Below are positions 8,618 to 17,440 of a stretch of DNA of 44,238 nucleotides, piece after piece. Source of the stretch: Hyphomicrobiales bacterium (GTDB lineage Bacteria; Pseudomonadota; Alphaproteobacteria; Rhizobiales; Xanthobacteraceae); NCBI GenBank assembly GCA_013911975.1, contig JACESF010000030.1, forward strand, positions 1 to 44,238, in the 5' to 3' direction. The notes under the pieces are model-generated. The model was given only the letters and a program-made list of their open reading frames with translations, ran no database searches and was not told where the DNA came from. Within the stretch, counting starts at the first letter, position 1, and each line of letters opens with the position of its first letter. The position numbers and the translations under genes were made by a program.

Positions 8618-9466
8618 ATGAAACTCGTCCGATTCGGCGAGAATGGACGGGAAAAGCCCGGCCTAATCGATTCAACCGGCCAGATCCGCGATCTTTCGGG
8701 CGTCGTTCCTGACATTGCGGGCGATGTGCTGACCCCTGCGGGCCTCGACCGCATCCGCGCCGTGGACCCCTCCTCCCTGCCGGTGGTGCCCGCGGGCGTG
8801 CGATTCGGCTCCTGCGTCGCCCGTCCGGGCAATTTCGTCGCAGTGGGCCTGAACTTCGCCGACCACGCGGCCGAGACCAACAATCCCATCCCGAGCGAGC
8901 CGGTCCTGTTCAACAAGGCGCCCAATTGCGTCGTCGGGCCGGACGATGACGTGATGATCCCGCGCGGCTCCACCAAGCTCGACTGGGAAGTGGAACTGCT
9001 GATCGTCATCGGCGCCCGCGCGCGCTACGTGGACGAGGCGGACGCCCTCAAGCATGTGGCGGGCTACGCCATCTGCAACGACGTGTCGGAGCGCAATTTC
9101 CAGATCGAGCGCGGCGGCCAGTGGACCAAGGGCAAGGGCAACGAGACCTTCGGCCCCATCGGTCCCTATCTGCTCACCGCCGACGAGATGCCCGACACCT
9201 CCAACCTCGCGATGTGGCTGGAAGTGAACGGAGAGAAGGTCCAGAACGGCTCCACGAAGACCATGATCTTCGGGGTCGCCCACCTCGTCTCCTATATCAG
9301 CCAGTTCATGGTCCTGGATCCCGGCGACCTCATCACCACCGGCACGCCGCCCGGCGTCGGCCTCGGCATGAAGCCGCCGCGCTACCTGAAGGCGGGCGAC
9401 GTGATGCGCGTGGGCATCGAGGGCCTGGGCGTCCAGACCCAGAAAGTGGTGCCCTTCAAGCTCTGA
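8618..9466 (+). CDS. Fumarylacetoacetate hydrolase family protein
   Basis: 282 residues. An N-terminal cap (about 1-65) precedes the FAH catalytic domain (COG0179). Metal and active-site elements include NFADHAAETN, the DWEVELLIVIG strand (E-x-E ligands), CNDVSERNFQ and the closing GDLITTGTPPGVGLG loop. Family members hydrolyse or decarboxylate 2-oxo acids in aromatic, sugar-acid or ureidoglycolate breakdown, so no exact substrate is claimed. The longer upstream frame is rejected because ATG 8618 has a strong AGGGAGA site six to eight bases ahead and gives the standard MKLVRFGENG start. It is a single-gene unit ending in a bidirectional terminator. Confidence 0.88.
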   Translation: MKLVRFGENGREKPGLIDSTGQIRDLSGVVPDIAGDVLTPAGLDRIRAVDPSSLPVVPAGVRFGSCVARPGNFVAVGLNFADHAAETNNPIPSEPVLFNKAPNCVVGPDDDVMIPRGSTKLDWEVELLIVIGARARYVDEADALKHVAGYAICNDVSERNFQIERGGQWTKGKGNETFGPIGPYLLTADEMPDTSNLAMWLEVNGEKVQNGSTKTMIFGVAHLVSYISQFMVLDPGDLITTGTPPGVGLGMKPPRYLKAGDVMRVGIEGLGVQTQKVVPFKL

Positions 9467-9483
9467 CACGAGGCGCACAAACG

Positions 9484-9517
9484 AAAAGGGCGGCACCCTG
9501 GGGTGCCGCCCTTTTTT
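9484..9517. terminator. Bidirectional rho-independent terminator
   Basis: A perfect 10-bp stem (9488-9497 with 9502-9511, GGGCGGCACC/GGTGCCGCCC) with a four-base CTGG loop is followed by six T residues on the plus strand. An A-rich run (about 9484-9487) on the other side gives a weaker U tract on the minus strand. It lies between convergent genes, the FAH-family gene ending at 9466 and the IalB-family gene ending at 9542, and can serve both. Confidence 0.92.
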
Positions 9518-9541
9518 ATGCGTGACCGGCTGCGCCGGGTG

Positions 9542-10318
9542 TCACTGCTTGGCGGGCGCGGCGGGAGCAGCGGCGGGCGCGGCGCCCGGAGCGGGGGCGC
9601 CACCGGCGGCGGCGCGCTCCTCGGCCTTCTTCTGCGCGAGCTTCTGAAGCTCCTCGGCCATCTTCTGGCGCTCGGCCGCGACCGCGTTCGGGTCGGAGGG
9701 CGGGCCGTCATAGGCCTTGGCGAAGTCCTTGCCGGGAAGCTGGAAGTTCAGCGTGCGGCCACCCATCTGCAGGGCCTGGATGGTGATGGTCTGCGTCTTC
9801 TTGAGCTTGTTCACGAAGTCCGCATTCACATCCATGCTGGCGAAGCAGCCATTGGGGAAGCAGATCTCGTACTTCAGCGCCAGCGGGGGCTGCTGGTCGA
9901 GGATGACGCGGGTGCCGGGCTGGACCAGCATGCCGATCGGCACGGAGACGATGAACTTCTTGGTCGGATCGTCCTTCACCTCGCGGATGCCGGCCGAGGC
10001 GAGCGGCTGGCCGGTCTCGGCGGTGAAGTCCTGCGTGGTCATGCAAATCTGCTTGCCGGCCGCCTGGTCGTTGCCGCAGACCTTGGTCCAGGGCGTGCTG
10101 ATGCCGGGCACGGCGACGGACGCGGGCGCGGCGCCCTGGGCCTGCTGCTGGGCCTGGGCGGGAGCCGCCTGGGCCGGGGCCGCCTGGGCGGGCTTGGCGG
10201 GCGCGGGCTTGGCAGGCGTTGCCGGAGCGGTCTGCGCCAGCGCGCCTCCGGCGAATCCGAGGGCCACCACGACAGCGGCCAAACCGCTCGTGCGGCGCAA
10301 GATGGTGGCTTTGGTCAT
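9542..10318 (-). CDS. Invasion-associated locus B (IalB) family protein
   Basis: 258 residues, predicted secreted. The signal peptide is about residues 1-28, with cleavage after ALA in GGALAQT. A Pro/Ala/Lys/Gln low-complexity stretch follows (about 30-68), then the IalB domain (about 70-200) with STPWTKVCGN, CMTTQDFTAE and YEICFPNGCFASMDV. The four cysteines fit two disulfides. A charged helical segment (about 210-235) and an Ala/Pro-rich tail finish the protein. The family is widespread in Rhizobiales; its Bartonella founder was linked to erythrocyte invasion, but in free-living relatives the role is unknown, probably periplasmic. The low-complexity ends flank a well-conserved core. Confidence 0.9.
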   Translation of the reverse strand: MTKATILRRTSGLAAVVVALGFAGGALAQTAPATPAKPAPAKPAQAAPAQAAPAQAQQQAQGAAPASVAVPGISTPWTKVCGNDQAAGKQICMTTQDFTAETGQPLASAGIREVKDDPTKKFIVSVPIGMLVQPGTRVILDQQPPLALKYEICFPNGCFASMDVNADFVNKLKKTQTITIQALQMGGRTLNFQLPGKDFAKAYDGPPSDPNAVAAERQKMAEELQKLAQKKAEERAAAGGAPAPGAAPAAAPAAPAKQ

Positions 10319-10515
10319 TCCGGAACGATCCCCGTGATGCGATACGACAGGCCGGGCAGAAAAACGCGGAGGCGAGCCAGGTCACGTCTTAGCGACGGCT
10401 GTTTCCGTGTCAAATGAGGCGAGACGGTGACGTCGCCTTCGATGCGCCGGAACCCCTGAATCGCTTGAAATTGCGGCCGTCGCGAGACAGCGTGGCCTGA
10501 GGCGGGGGAAACAGT

Positions 10516-12336
10516 GTGAAACGAGGCATGGCGAGCATCCGGGCGGCGGCACCGGCGATTCTGAGCCTGGCGCTCCAGACCCTGGCGGTTCTGACCCCCG
10601 GCGCGCACATGTCGCACGCCGCGCCCGCCATCGCCATGCATGGCGCGCCCGCCTATCCCGATGGCTTCGATCATTTCCCTTACGTGAACCCCGCGGCCCC
10701 GAAAGGCGGGCGGCTCACCCTTTCGCTCACGGGGACGTTCGACAGCCTCAACCCGTTCATCGTGCAGGGCTCGGCGACGCCCTTCCTACGCGGCACCGTG
10801 ACGGAATCGCTGCTGGCCCGCAGCTATGCGGAGCCCTTCACCCTGTATGGTCTGCTGGCGTCCGGCGTGGACACGGACGAGGCGCGCAGCTTCGTCACCT
10901 TCACGCTCGATCCGCGCGCCCGCTTCTCCGACGGCACCCCCGTCACCGCCGAGGACGTGCTCTTCTCCTTCACGCTGCTGCGGGACAAGGGGCGGCCCAA
11001 TTACCGATTTTACTACACGAAGGTCGCGAAGGCCGAAGCGCCGGACGCGCGCACGGTGCGCTTCACCTTCGCGGCGCCGGATCGCGAGCTGCCGCTCATC
11101 ATGGGCCTCATGCCGGTTCTGCCGCGCCATGCCACTGATGCGGCGGCGTTCGATTCCACCAGCCTGACGCCGCCGGTGGGGTCCGGTCCCTATGTGGTGT
11201 CGTCCGTCCAGCCGGGCGCCGGGGTCACCCTCACCCGCAACCCGGCCTATTGGGGCGCGGACCTACCGGTAAACCGGGGCCTCTATAATTTCGACGAGCT
11301 GCGGTACGAGTATTTTCGCGACGGCAACACGGAGTTCGAGGCCTTCAAGCGCGGTCTCGTGGATGCGCGGTTCGAGACCGACCCCACCCGGTGGGAGACC
11401 GGCTACGACTTTCCGGCGGTGCGCGACGGCGCGGTCATCAAGGAGACGCTGCCCACCGCCCTGCCCAAGCCGCACTATGCCCTCGTCTTCAACACCCGCC
11501 GTGCCGTCTTCGGGGACATCCGCGTGCGGCGGGCGATCATCGAGCTGCTGGACTTCCCCTGGATCAACCAGAATCTGTTTTACGGCCTCTATGCCCGCAC
11601 CACGGGCTTCTTCGACGGTTCGGAATTGTCGTCCCTCCAGCACCCGGCTTCGGATGCGGAGCGCACGATTCTCGCGCACGCCTCCCAGTCCATTCGGCCC
11701 GACGTGATGGAGGGCACCTATGTGTCGCCGGAGGCTGATGGCAGCGGGCGGGACCGCGCACAGCTCAAGCGCGCTCTGGATTTGTTCGCCGAAGCCGGCT
11801 GGCTGCCCAAGGACGGCGCCTTGCGCAACGAGACCGGAGCACCGTTCCGCTTCACCATCATGGTCACGACCCGCGAGCAGGAGCGGCTGACCATCGCCTT
11901 TGCCAGCCAATTGGGCCGGGCGGGCATAGATGCCCAAATCCAGATGGTGGACGCGGTCCAGTTCGATGCGAGACGGGCGTCCTATGACTTCGACATGGTG
12001 CCCTTCACCTGGGTCCAGTCCCTCTCGCCGGGCAATGAGCAAGCCTTCTATTTCGGCTCCGAGGCCGCCGGCACGCCGGGCACGCGCAACTATATGGGCA
12101 TGCGGGATGCGGCGGCGGACGCGGCCATCGAAACCATGGCCGGCGCCGTGACCCGCCAAGACCTGCAAACCGGTGCCCGCGCCATCGACCGGGTGCTGAT
12201 TTCCGGCGCCTATGGCGTGCCGCTCTTCTACGCGCCCGGGCAATGGCTGGCCCGCTGGAGCTACATCCGCCGCCCGGGGCCCCTCTCCCTCTATGGGACG
12301 CTGCCGGACACGTGGTGGCGGGCGCCGGCGCCGTAG
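10516..12336 (+). CDS. YejA-like ABC transporter peptide-binding protein (family 5)
   Basis: 606 residues. A signal peptide (about 1-36, ending near HMSHA) leads into a family 5 extracellular solute-binding domain of the COG4166/YejA type. Landmarks are FPYVNPAAPKGGRLTLS, GTFDSLNPFIVQG, the PVTAEDVLFSF segment and GSGPYVV. Such proteins bring oligopeptides to a YejBEF-type permease-ATPase. GTG 10516 is preferred over the ATG at 10528 because a GGGGGA site lies at proper distance. No permease or ATPase gene is nearby: the gene stands alone, divergent from the IalB gene and convergent with mfd. The actual ligand is unknown. Confidence 0.87.
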   Translation: MKRGMASIRAAAPAILSLALQTLAVLTPGAHMSHAAPAIAMHGAPAYPDGFDHFPYVNPAAPKGGRLTLSLTGTFDSLNPFIVQGSATPFLRGTVTESLLARSYAEPFTLYGLLASGVDTDEARSFVTFTLDPRARFSDGTPVTAEDVLFSFTLLRDKGRPNYRFYYTKVAKAEAPDARTVRFTFAAPDRELPLIMGLMPVLPRHATDAAAFDSTSLTPPVGSGPYVVSSVQPGAGVTLTRNPAYWGADLPVNRGLYNFDELRYEYFRDGNTEFEAFKRGLVDARFETDPTRWETGYDFPAVRDGAVIKETLPTALPKPHYALVFNTRRAVFGDIRVRRAIIELLDFPWINQNLFYGLYARTTGFFDGSELSSLQHPASDAERTILAHASQSIRPDVMEGTYVSPEADGSGRDRAQLKRALDLFAEAGWLPKDGALRNETGAPFRFTIMVTTREQERLTIAFASQLGRAGIDAQIQMVDAVQFDARRASYDFDMVPFTWVQSLSPGNEQAFYFGSEAAGTPGTRNYMGMRDAAADAAIETMAGAVTRQDLQTGARAIDRVLISGAYGVPLFYAPGQWLARWSYIRRPGPLSLYGTLPDTWWRAPAP

Positions 12337-12400
12337 CGCGCGTTCGAGCGAAATGCCGTCCGGTTCGCATGAGGGCGCGCCGGACTTCTCCGACGCGCGG

Positions 12401-15400
12401 TCAGGCCAGCACCTTCCGCTTTTCCGCCAGGGCGGCGAGCTTCTTCAGCACCGCATGCGTGCCCTTCAGCCGCGCTTCCGCGCTCGGCCAGTCGCGCAGG
12501 AACACCACCTTGAAGTCGGGGCGCACCTTCGCCTGCGGGCCTTCCGCATTGATCATGGAGACGAGGCCGGACGGATCGGCGAACTGGTTCTCGCGGAAGG
12601 TGAGCACCACGCCCTTGGGCCCGGCATCCACCTTCTCCACGTTCGCCTTGCGGGCCAGCGCTTTGATCTGGGCGAGGCGCAGCAGGTGGTCCACCTCCGG
12701 CGGCGCGGTGCCGAAGCGGTCGACGATCTCGGCCCCGAAGGCGTCCAGCGCCTGGTCGTCGTCGATGTCCGCGAGGCGCCGGTAGAGGGCGAGGCGCACA
12801 TGGAGGTCCTGGACATAGTCTTCCGGGATCAACACGGGCATGCCGATGGTGATGTTCGGCGACCACTTGTCCTGGGCGAGGTCGGTGATGCCCGCCTTCA
12901 GGTTGGTGATCGCCTCCTGGAGCATCTCCTGGTAGAGTTCGTAGCCCACTTCCTTGATGTGGCCGGACTGCTCGTCGCCCAGCAGGTTGCCGGCGCCGCG
13001 AATGTCCAGATCGTGGCTCGCGAGCTGGAAGCCCGCGCCCAGCGTCTCCAGCGATTGCAGCACCTTGAGCCGCCGTTCCGCCTGGGCGGTGATGGGCTTG
13101 GAGGCGGGCACCGTGAAGATGGCATAGGCCCGCGCCTTGGCGCGTCCCACGCGACCGCGCAACTGGTAGAGCTGGGCGAGGCCGAACATGTCCGCGCGGT
13201 GGATGATGAGCGTGTTGGCGTTGGGCACGTCCAGCCCACTCTCCACGATGGTGGTGGAGAGCAGCACATCATATTGCCCGTCGTAAAACGCGGACATGAT
13301 GTCTTCCAGCGTGGTCGCGCTCATCTGCCCGTGCGCCACCGCCACCTTCACCTCGGGGACGCTCTTCTCTAGGAACTCGCGCACCTCCGCGAGGTCGTCG
13401 ATGCGCGGCACCACGTAGAAGCTCTGGCCGCCGCGATAGCGCTCGCGCAGCAGGGCCTCGCGCACGATGAGCGGATCGAACGGCGTGATGAAGGTGCGCA
13501 CCGCCAGCCGGTCCACCGGCGGCGTGGCGATGAGGGACAGTTCGCGCACGCCGGTCATGGCCAGTTGCAGGGTGCGCGGAATGGGCGTCGCCGTGAGGGT
13601 GAGCACATGCACCTCGGCGCGCAGCGCCTTCAGCCGCTCCTTGTGGGCGACGCCGAAATGCTGCTCCTCGTCCACGATGACGAGGCCGAGATCCTTGAAA
13701 TGGATGCCCTTGCCCAGCAGCGCATGGGTGCCCACGACGATGTCCACGCTGCCGTCCTGGAGGCCCGCCTTCATGGCGGACAGGTCCTTGCCCGTCACCA
13801 GGCGCGAGGCCTGGGCGATGTTCACCGGCAGGCCCCGGAAGCGCTCCGAGAAGGTCTTGAAATGCTGGCGGGCCAGCAGCGTGGTGGGCACCACCACCGC
13901 CACCTGCTTGCCGGACAGCGCGACCGCGAAGGCAGCGCGCAGCGCCACCTCGGTCTTGCCGAAGCCCACGTCGCCGCAGACCAGCCGGTCCATGGGGCGC
14001 CCGGCGGAGAGGTCGTCCAGCACCGCCTCGATGGCGGCTTCCTGGTCTTCCGTCTCCTCGTAGGGGAAGCGGGCGCGGAACTCGTCGTAGAGCCCGGCGG
14101 TGGGCACGAGGCGCGGGGCTTCGCTCATCTGGCGGGCGGCAGCGATCTTGATCAGCTCACCCGCCATCTCGCGGATGCGCTTCTTCATCCGCGCCTTGCG
14201 CGTCTGCCAGCCCGTGCCGCCCAGCTTGTCGAGCTGCGCCTCGGTCTCCTCGGAGCCGTAGCGCGTCAGGAGTTCGAGGTTTTCCACCGGCAGGAACAGC
14301 TTGTCGCCACCGGCATAGTGGATTTCCAGGCAGTCATGGGGCGCGCCCATGGCCTCGATGGCCTTGAGCCCCACGAACCGGCCGATGCCGTGGTCCACAT
14401 GGACCACGAGGTCGCCCGCCGTCAGCGCGGTCAGCTCGGAGATGACGTCCTGCGGGCGGCGCGCCTTGCGCTTGGGCCGCACGAGGCGATCGCCCAAGAT
14501 GTCCTGCTCGCCCACGAGGGCGAAGTCGTCGGTCTCGAACCCGGTCTCCACGCCATAGACCGCCAGCGCCACCTGGGTCTTGGGCAGCGCGTCCAGAAGC
14601 TGGAAGCGCGAGATGGGGGTGGTTTCCTTCAGCCCGTGGTCGGCGAGCACCGTGCCGAGCCGCTCGCGCGAGCCTTCGCTCCAGGCCGCGAGGATCACCT
14701 TCTTCGACTTCTGGAGCGCGCGGATATGGTCCACCGCGAGGTCGAACACATTGGCCTCGGGGTCCGCCCGCTCTGCCGCGAACGACCGGCCCTGCACGCC
14801 GCCGAGGTCCAGCAGCTTCCCCTGCCCCGATTCCGGGAGCGCGAAGGGGCTTACACGGACGAGGGCGGCCTCCTTGAGACGCGCGGTCCAGTCCGTGCCC
14901 GTCATGTAGAGCCGGTCCGGCGGCAGCGGCTTGTAGACCGAGCCGGAGCCCGGCTGCGTGCCCGCCTGGGCCAGCGCCTCGCGGCGGGCGTCGTAATAGT
15001 CGCGGATCTGCGCGATGCGCTCGCCCGCCGCCTCCTCGGTCAGCGGGTCCACCACGAGGGGCGTGCCTTCGATGTAATCGAACAGCGTGTCGAGGCCCTC
15101 GTGGAACAGGGGCAGCCAGTGTTCCATGCCGGGATGGCGCCGGCCTTCGCTCACCGCCTCGTAGAGGGTGTCACCCTTGGTGTTGGCGCCGAACTCGGCG
15201 AGATAGGCCATGCGGAACTTGCGCATGGTGTCGCTGGTGAGCTGGAACTCCGCCATGGGCACGAGGTCGAGCGCCCGGAGCTGGCCGGAGGTGCGCTGGG
15301 TCTCGGGATCGAACGAGCGGATGCTTTCCAGCGTGTCGCCGAAGAAATCCAGGCGGATAGGCTGCGGCAGGCCGGGCGGGAACAGGTCGATGAGGCCGCC

Positions 15401-15928
15401 GCGCACCGCATATTCGCCGGTGTCGCGCACGGTGGGGGTGCGCAAATAGCCGTTGCGCTCCGCCCATTCCACCACGCCGTCCAGGGCGATGGCGTTGCCC
15501 GGCGCGGCGGACAGGGACTGGGCGGCCACCAGCCCCTTGGCAGGCACGCGCTGCACGCTGGCATTGACCGTGGTGAGAAGGACGCTGGCCGCCCCGCCCT
15601 TCACCCGCGCGAGGCGGGCGAGCGTGGTCATGCGCTGGGCGGTGATGGCGGCGTTCGGCGAGGCGCGGTCATAAGGCAGGCAATCCCAGGAGGGGAAGCC
15701 GTGCACCTCGATCTCGGGCGCATAGAAGGCGAGCCCCCGCTCCAGGGCCGCCATGCGCTGGCCGTCGCGGCAGATGACGGCGACGCTCGGCCAGGGCGCA
15801 TCCTTGCGCGCCGCCACGGTGCGGGCGAGGTCGGCCACCACCAGCCCCTCCATGCCGTCGGGCACGCGGGACAGGGTGAGCGGGCTCTTGGGGGCGATGT
15901 CGGCGGCGACGAGGCGGGGACGCTTCAC
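12401..15928 (-). CDS. mfd: Transcription-repair coupling factor Mfd
   Basis: 1175 residues, full length. The N-terminal UvrB-homology region (about 1-350) is followed by the RNA-polymerase-interacting domain (around 490-560, including GDLVVHVDHGIGRFVGL). The RecG-like translocase has Walker A in GDVGFGKTEVALRAA, DEEQH and TATPIPRTLQLAMTGVREL, and the second motor lobe has GRVGRAKARAYA. A C-terminal TRCF domain (about 1030-1130) ends the protein. Mfd displaces stalled RNA polymerase at DNA lesions and recruits UvrA. The start codon is GTG and its ribosome site is weak. It lies 40 bases after sdhE, a common alphaproteobacterial pairing, so the two are probably co-transcribed. All helicase motifs are present. 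Confidence 0.97.
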   Translation of the reverse strand: MKRPRLVAADIAPKSPLTLSRVPDGMEGLVVADLARTVAARKDAPWPSVAVICRDGQRMAALERGLAFYAPEIEVHGFPSWDCLPYDRASPNAAITAQRMTTLARLARVKGGAASVLLTTVNASVQRVPAKGLVAAQSLSAAPGNAIALDGVVEWAERNGYLRTPTVRDTGEYAVRGGLIDLFPPGLPQPIRLDFFGDTLESIRSFDPETQRTSGQLRALDLVPMAEFQLTSDTMRKFRMAYLAEFGANTKGDTLYEAVSEGRRHPGMEHWLPLFHEGLDTLFDYIEGTPLVVDPLTEEAAGERIAQIRDYYDARREALAQAGTQPGSGSVYKPLPPDRLYMTGTDWTARLKEAALVRVSPFALPESGQGKLLDLGGVQGRSFAAERADPEANVFDLAVDHIRALQKSKKVILAAWSEGSRERLGTVLADHGLKETTPISRFQLLDALPKTQVALAVYGVETGFETDDFALVGEQDILGDRLVRPKRKARRPQDVISELTALTAGDLVVHVDHGIGRFVGLKAIEAMGAPHDCLEIHYAGGDKLFLPVENLELLTRYGSEETEAQLDKLGGTGWQTRKARMKKRIREMAGELIKIAAARQMSEAPRLVPTAGLYDEFRARFPYEETEDQEAAIEAVLDDLSAGRPMDRLVCGDVGFGKTEVALRAAFAVALSGKQVAVVVPTTLLARQHFKTFSERFRGLPVNIAQASRLVTGKDLSAMKAGLQDGSVDIVVGTHALLGKGIHFKDLGLVIVDEEQHFGVAHKERLKALRAEVHVLTLTATPIPRTLQLAMTGVRELSLIATPPVDRLAVRTFITPFDPLIVREALLRERYRGGQSFYVVPRIDDLAEVREFLEKSVPEVKVAVAHGQMSATTLEDIMSAFYDGQYDVLLSTTIVESGLDVPNANTLIIHRADMFGLAQLYQLRGRVGRAKARAYAIFTVPASKPITAQAERRLKVLQSLETLGAGFQLASHDLDIRGAGNLLGDEQSGHIKEVGYELYQEMLQEAITNLKAGITDLAQDKWSPNITIGMPVLIPEDYVQDLHVRLALYRRLADIDDDQALDAFGAEIVDRFGTAPPEVDHLLRLAQIKALARKANVEKVDAGPKGVVLTFRENQFADPSGLVSMINAEGPQAKVRPDFKVVFLRDWPSAEARLKGTHAVLKKLAALAEKRKVLA

Positions 15929-15968
15929 GGGGGCGATCCAGGTACGGGCAAGGAGAGTGGCGCGGGAC

Positions 15969-16265
15969 TCAGTCGGGCACGCCGACGCCGGAGAGATGCC
16001 AGTCCTTGAACTTGCGGAACATGGCGGTGTCCATGTCGGGTGGCACGGGCGCGGAGCCGTTGATCCAGGCGAACAGGTCCGGGTCCTGCACCTCGATGAG
16101 CACCTCGAAGGCTTCCACCTCCTCCTCGGTCAGGTCCTCGATCATCGCGTCGGCGAACCGGCCCATGAGGAGATCCATCTCGCGGGTGCCCCGGTGCCAT
16201 GCCCGGAACAGGATGCGCCGCCGCCGCACATCGAGGCCGGCGCTGGATTTCACGGTTCCCGTCAT
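15969..16265 (-). CDS. sdhE: Succinate dehydrogenase assembly factor 2 (SdhE)
   Basis: 98 residues, the usual size. The defining RGxxE motif is present as RGTREMD, within ILFRAWHRGTREMDLLMGRF, with the conserved helical stretch LTEEEVEAFEVLIEVQDPDLFAWING after it. SdhE promotes covalent flavin attachment to SdhA, the flavoprotein subunit of succinate dehydrogenase, in the cytoplasm. The frame stays open far upstream, but ATG 16265 has an AGGAAG site eight bases ahead and gives the family-typical start. It precedes mfd with a 40-base gap. The sdh genes are not in the window. Confidence 0.93.
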   Translation of the reverse strand: MTGTVKSSAGLDVRRRRILFRAWHRGTREMDLLMGRFADAMIEDLTEEEVEAFEVLIEVQDPDLFAWINGSAPVPPDMDTAMFRKFKDWHLSGVGVPD

Positions 16266-16646
16266 GGTCTCGACTTCCTTTCGCGCGGGTGCGCGGGAGA
16301 GGGCGCCATATGGCGTCTCCGGCGGCAGGGACGCGGATCGGGAGCTTTCGGCTCTCGTCCAGGCACGTGGCTCTGGAGCGGCGCTTATAGGGGGAAACCG
16401 GCCGGGATGACTAGCCTGGAGCGTGTCCCGCGCCTGTGTCCGGGGGAGCGGGTGGCCGGCGGGGGATGCGCGGGGAGGCCTCCCGACTGCGTCCCACCGC
16501 CGGCCGAACCCCACGGACCCAGGAGATGCGGCGGACCTGAGCACCCCGTAGGGTTGTCGCGAACCCGGGCGCCTTCCGGCGCGCCAAAGCTCATTTCCCG
16601 ATGCCCTTAAGGTATCCCAAAGGCGCCCGAAATCAAATCACGAGAA
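16266..16646. other. Intergenic region with a long GC-rich stem-loop
   Basis: This 381-base gap lies between the divK stop and the sdhE start, both on the minus strand. No credible gene is seen. It holds a long imperfect inverted repeat at 16450-16511. A 9-bp perfect arm (16454-16462 with 16497-16505) is followed inward by 8 bp (16463-16470 with 16488-16495, including two G-U pairs) and 4 bp (16471-16474 with 16482-16485) around a 7-base loop. A smaller 5-bp hairpin lies at 16569-16582. No T tract follows either, so they are not classic terminators. The sdhE promoter must lie in the sdhE-proximal part. Confidence 0.6.
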
Positions 16647-17015
16647 TCAGGATCCCGCATATTCCTTTACCGTCGCCAGGAACTTCGCGACGGAAATGGG
16701 CTTCGACAGATAGGCTTCGCACCCCCCGGCCCGGATGCGCTCCTCGTCGCCCTTCATGGCGAAGGCGGTCACGGCCACCACCGGGATGCCCTTCAGTTCC
16801 GGGTCCGCCTTCAACCACTTGGTGACTTCCAGGCCCGAGACTTCCGGGAGCTGGATGTCCATAAGGATGAGGTCGGGCATGTGCTCGCGCGCCAGCCCCA
16901 TGGCCTCGATGCCGTTGCGCGTCTCGACGGTGCGGTAGCCGTGCGCCTCCAGCAGGTCGTGGAAGAGCTTCATGTTGAGTTCGTTGTCCTCAACGATCAT
17001 CACCGTCTTGGGCAT
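16647..17015 (-). CDS. divK: Single-domain response regulator DivK
   Basis: 122 residues, a lone receiver domain. The phospho-acceptor is D53 in [21 protein letters not shown]. The acidic pair is in [21 protein letters not shown], and [29 protein letters not shown] contains the conserved Thr and Lys. This near-diagnostic pattern identifies DivK, the essential alphaproteobacterial regulator that is phosphorylated by DivJ/PleC-type kinases and acts on CckA and DivL to control CtrA and the division cycle. The frame is open to 17075, but [12 protein letters not shown] at 17015 is the family start. It is divergent from the DUF3572 gene. No pleD gene is visible next to it, unlike in some relatives. 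Confidence 0.95.
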   Translation of the reverse strand: MPKTVMIVEDNELNMKLFHDLLEAHGYRTVETRNGIEAMGLAREHMPDLILMDIQLPEVSGLEVTKWLKADPELKGIPVVAVTAFAMKGDEERIRAGGCEAYLSKPISVAKFLATVKEYAGS

Positions 17016-17081
17016 TTGCTTTTCCCCGCCGTCCGCAACCGCTTCGCAGGCGCGCGCGGATCGGACATGATGCACCCCAGT

Positions 17082-17091
17082 TCACTAGTGA
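17082..17091. promoter_or_regulatory. 10-bp perfect palindrome in the divK divergent promoter region
   Basis: TCACTAGTGA is an exact palindrome in the 97-base gap between the divergent divK and DUF3572 starts, 21 bases before the DUF3572 ATG. It could be a binding site for a dimeric regulator, but a 10-base palindrome can also occur by chance. No CtrA-type TTAA-N7-TTAA site is visible in the gap. Confidence 0.25.
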
Positions 17092-17112
17092 CCATTCCTT
17101 GCGGAAGCGCAA

Positions 17113-17439
17113 ATGCCGATCCGAGAGAAGACCCCGTCTGAAGCCCGTGCCCGCGAAGCCGCGAGCGCCGTCGCCGTCCAGGCTTTGACCTGGCTGGCGC
17201 AGGATATAGAGCGAATCGGCGGGTTCCTCGCCCAGAGCGGTCTGGGGCCCGGCGATCTGCGCAGCCGCGCGCAGGAACCAGCCTTCGGCGCCGCGATCCT
17301 CGGCTACATCCTGTCGGACGATGCCCAGCTTCTGGACTTCGTGGCTCATGCGAAGCTCCGTCCGCAGGACGTGGTGCATGCGCTCTATGTGCTGGAGCCT
17401 CCCTTCGACCCCGACGCCCCCGTGCGCCGGCGGGACTGA
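17113..17439 (+). CDS. DUF3572 family protein
   Basis: 108 residues, cytoplasmic and largely helical (ASAVAVQALTWLAQDIERIGGFLAQSGLGPGDLR, then LGYILSDDAQLLDFVAHAKLRPQDVVHALYVLEP). No enzymatic motif is visible. DUF3572 genes commonly sit beside divK in Rhizobiales, as here, but their function is unknown. GGAAG six bases before ATG 17113 supports the start. The stop is one base short of the dinB ATG at 17441 (TGAGATG), so the two are very likely co-transcribed and translationally linked. Confidence 0.88.
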   Translation: MPIREKTPSEARAREAASAVAVQALTWLAQDIERIGGFLAQSGLGPGDLRSRAQEPAFGAAILGYILSDDAQLLDFVAHAKLRPQDVVHALYVLEPPFDPDAPVRRRD

Positions 17440-17440
17440 G

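Noticed and set aside
13565..16009. 814-codon plus-strand open frame
   Set aside because: Antisense shadow of mfd, with low-complexity His/Gln/Arg-rich composition.
16406..16610. Possible small gene in the divK-sdhE gap
   Set aside because: Short Pro/Arg/Gly-rich frame without ribosome site or recognisable sequence; the region is better explained by the stem-loop.
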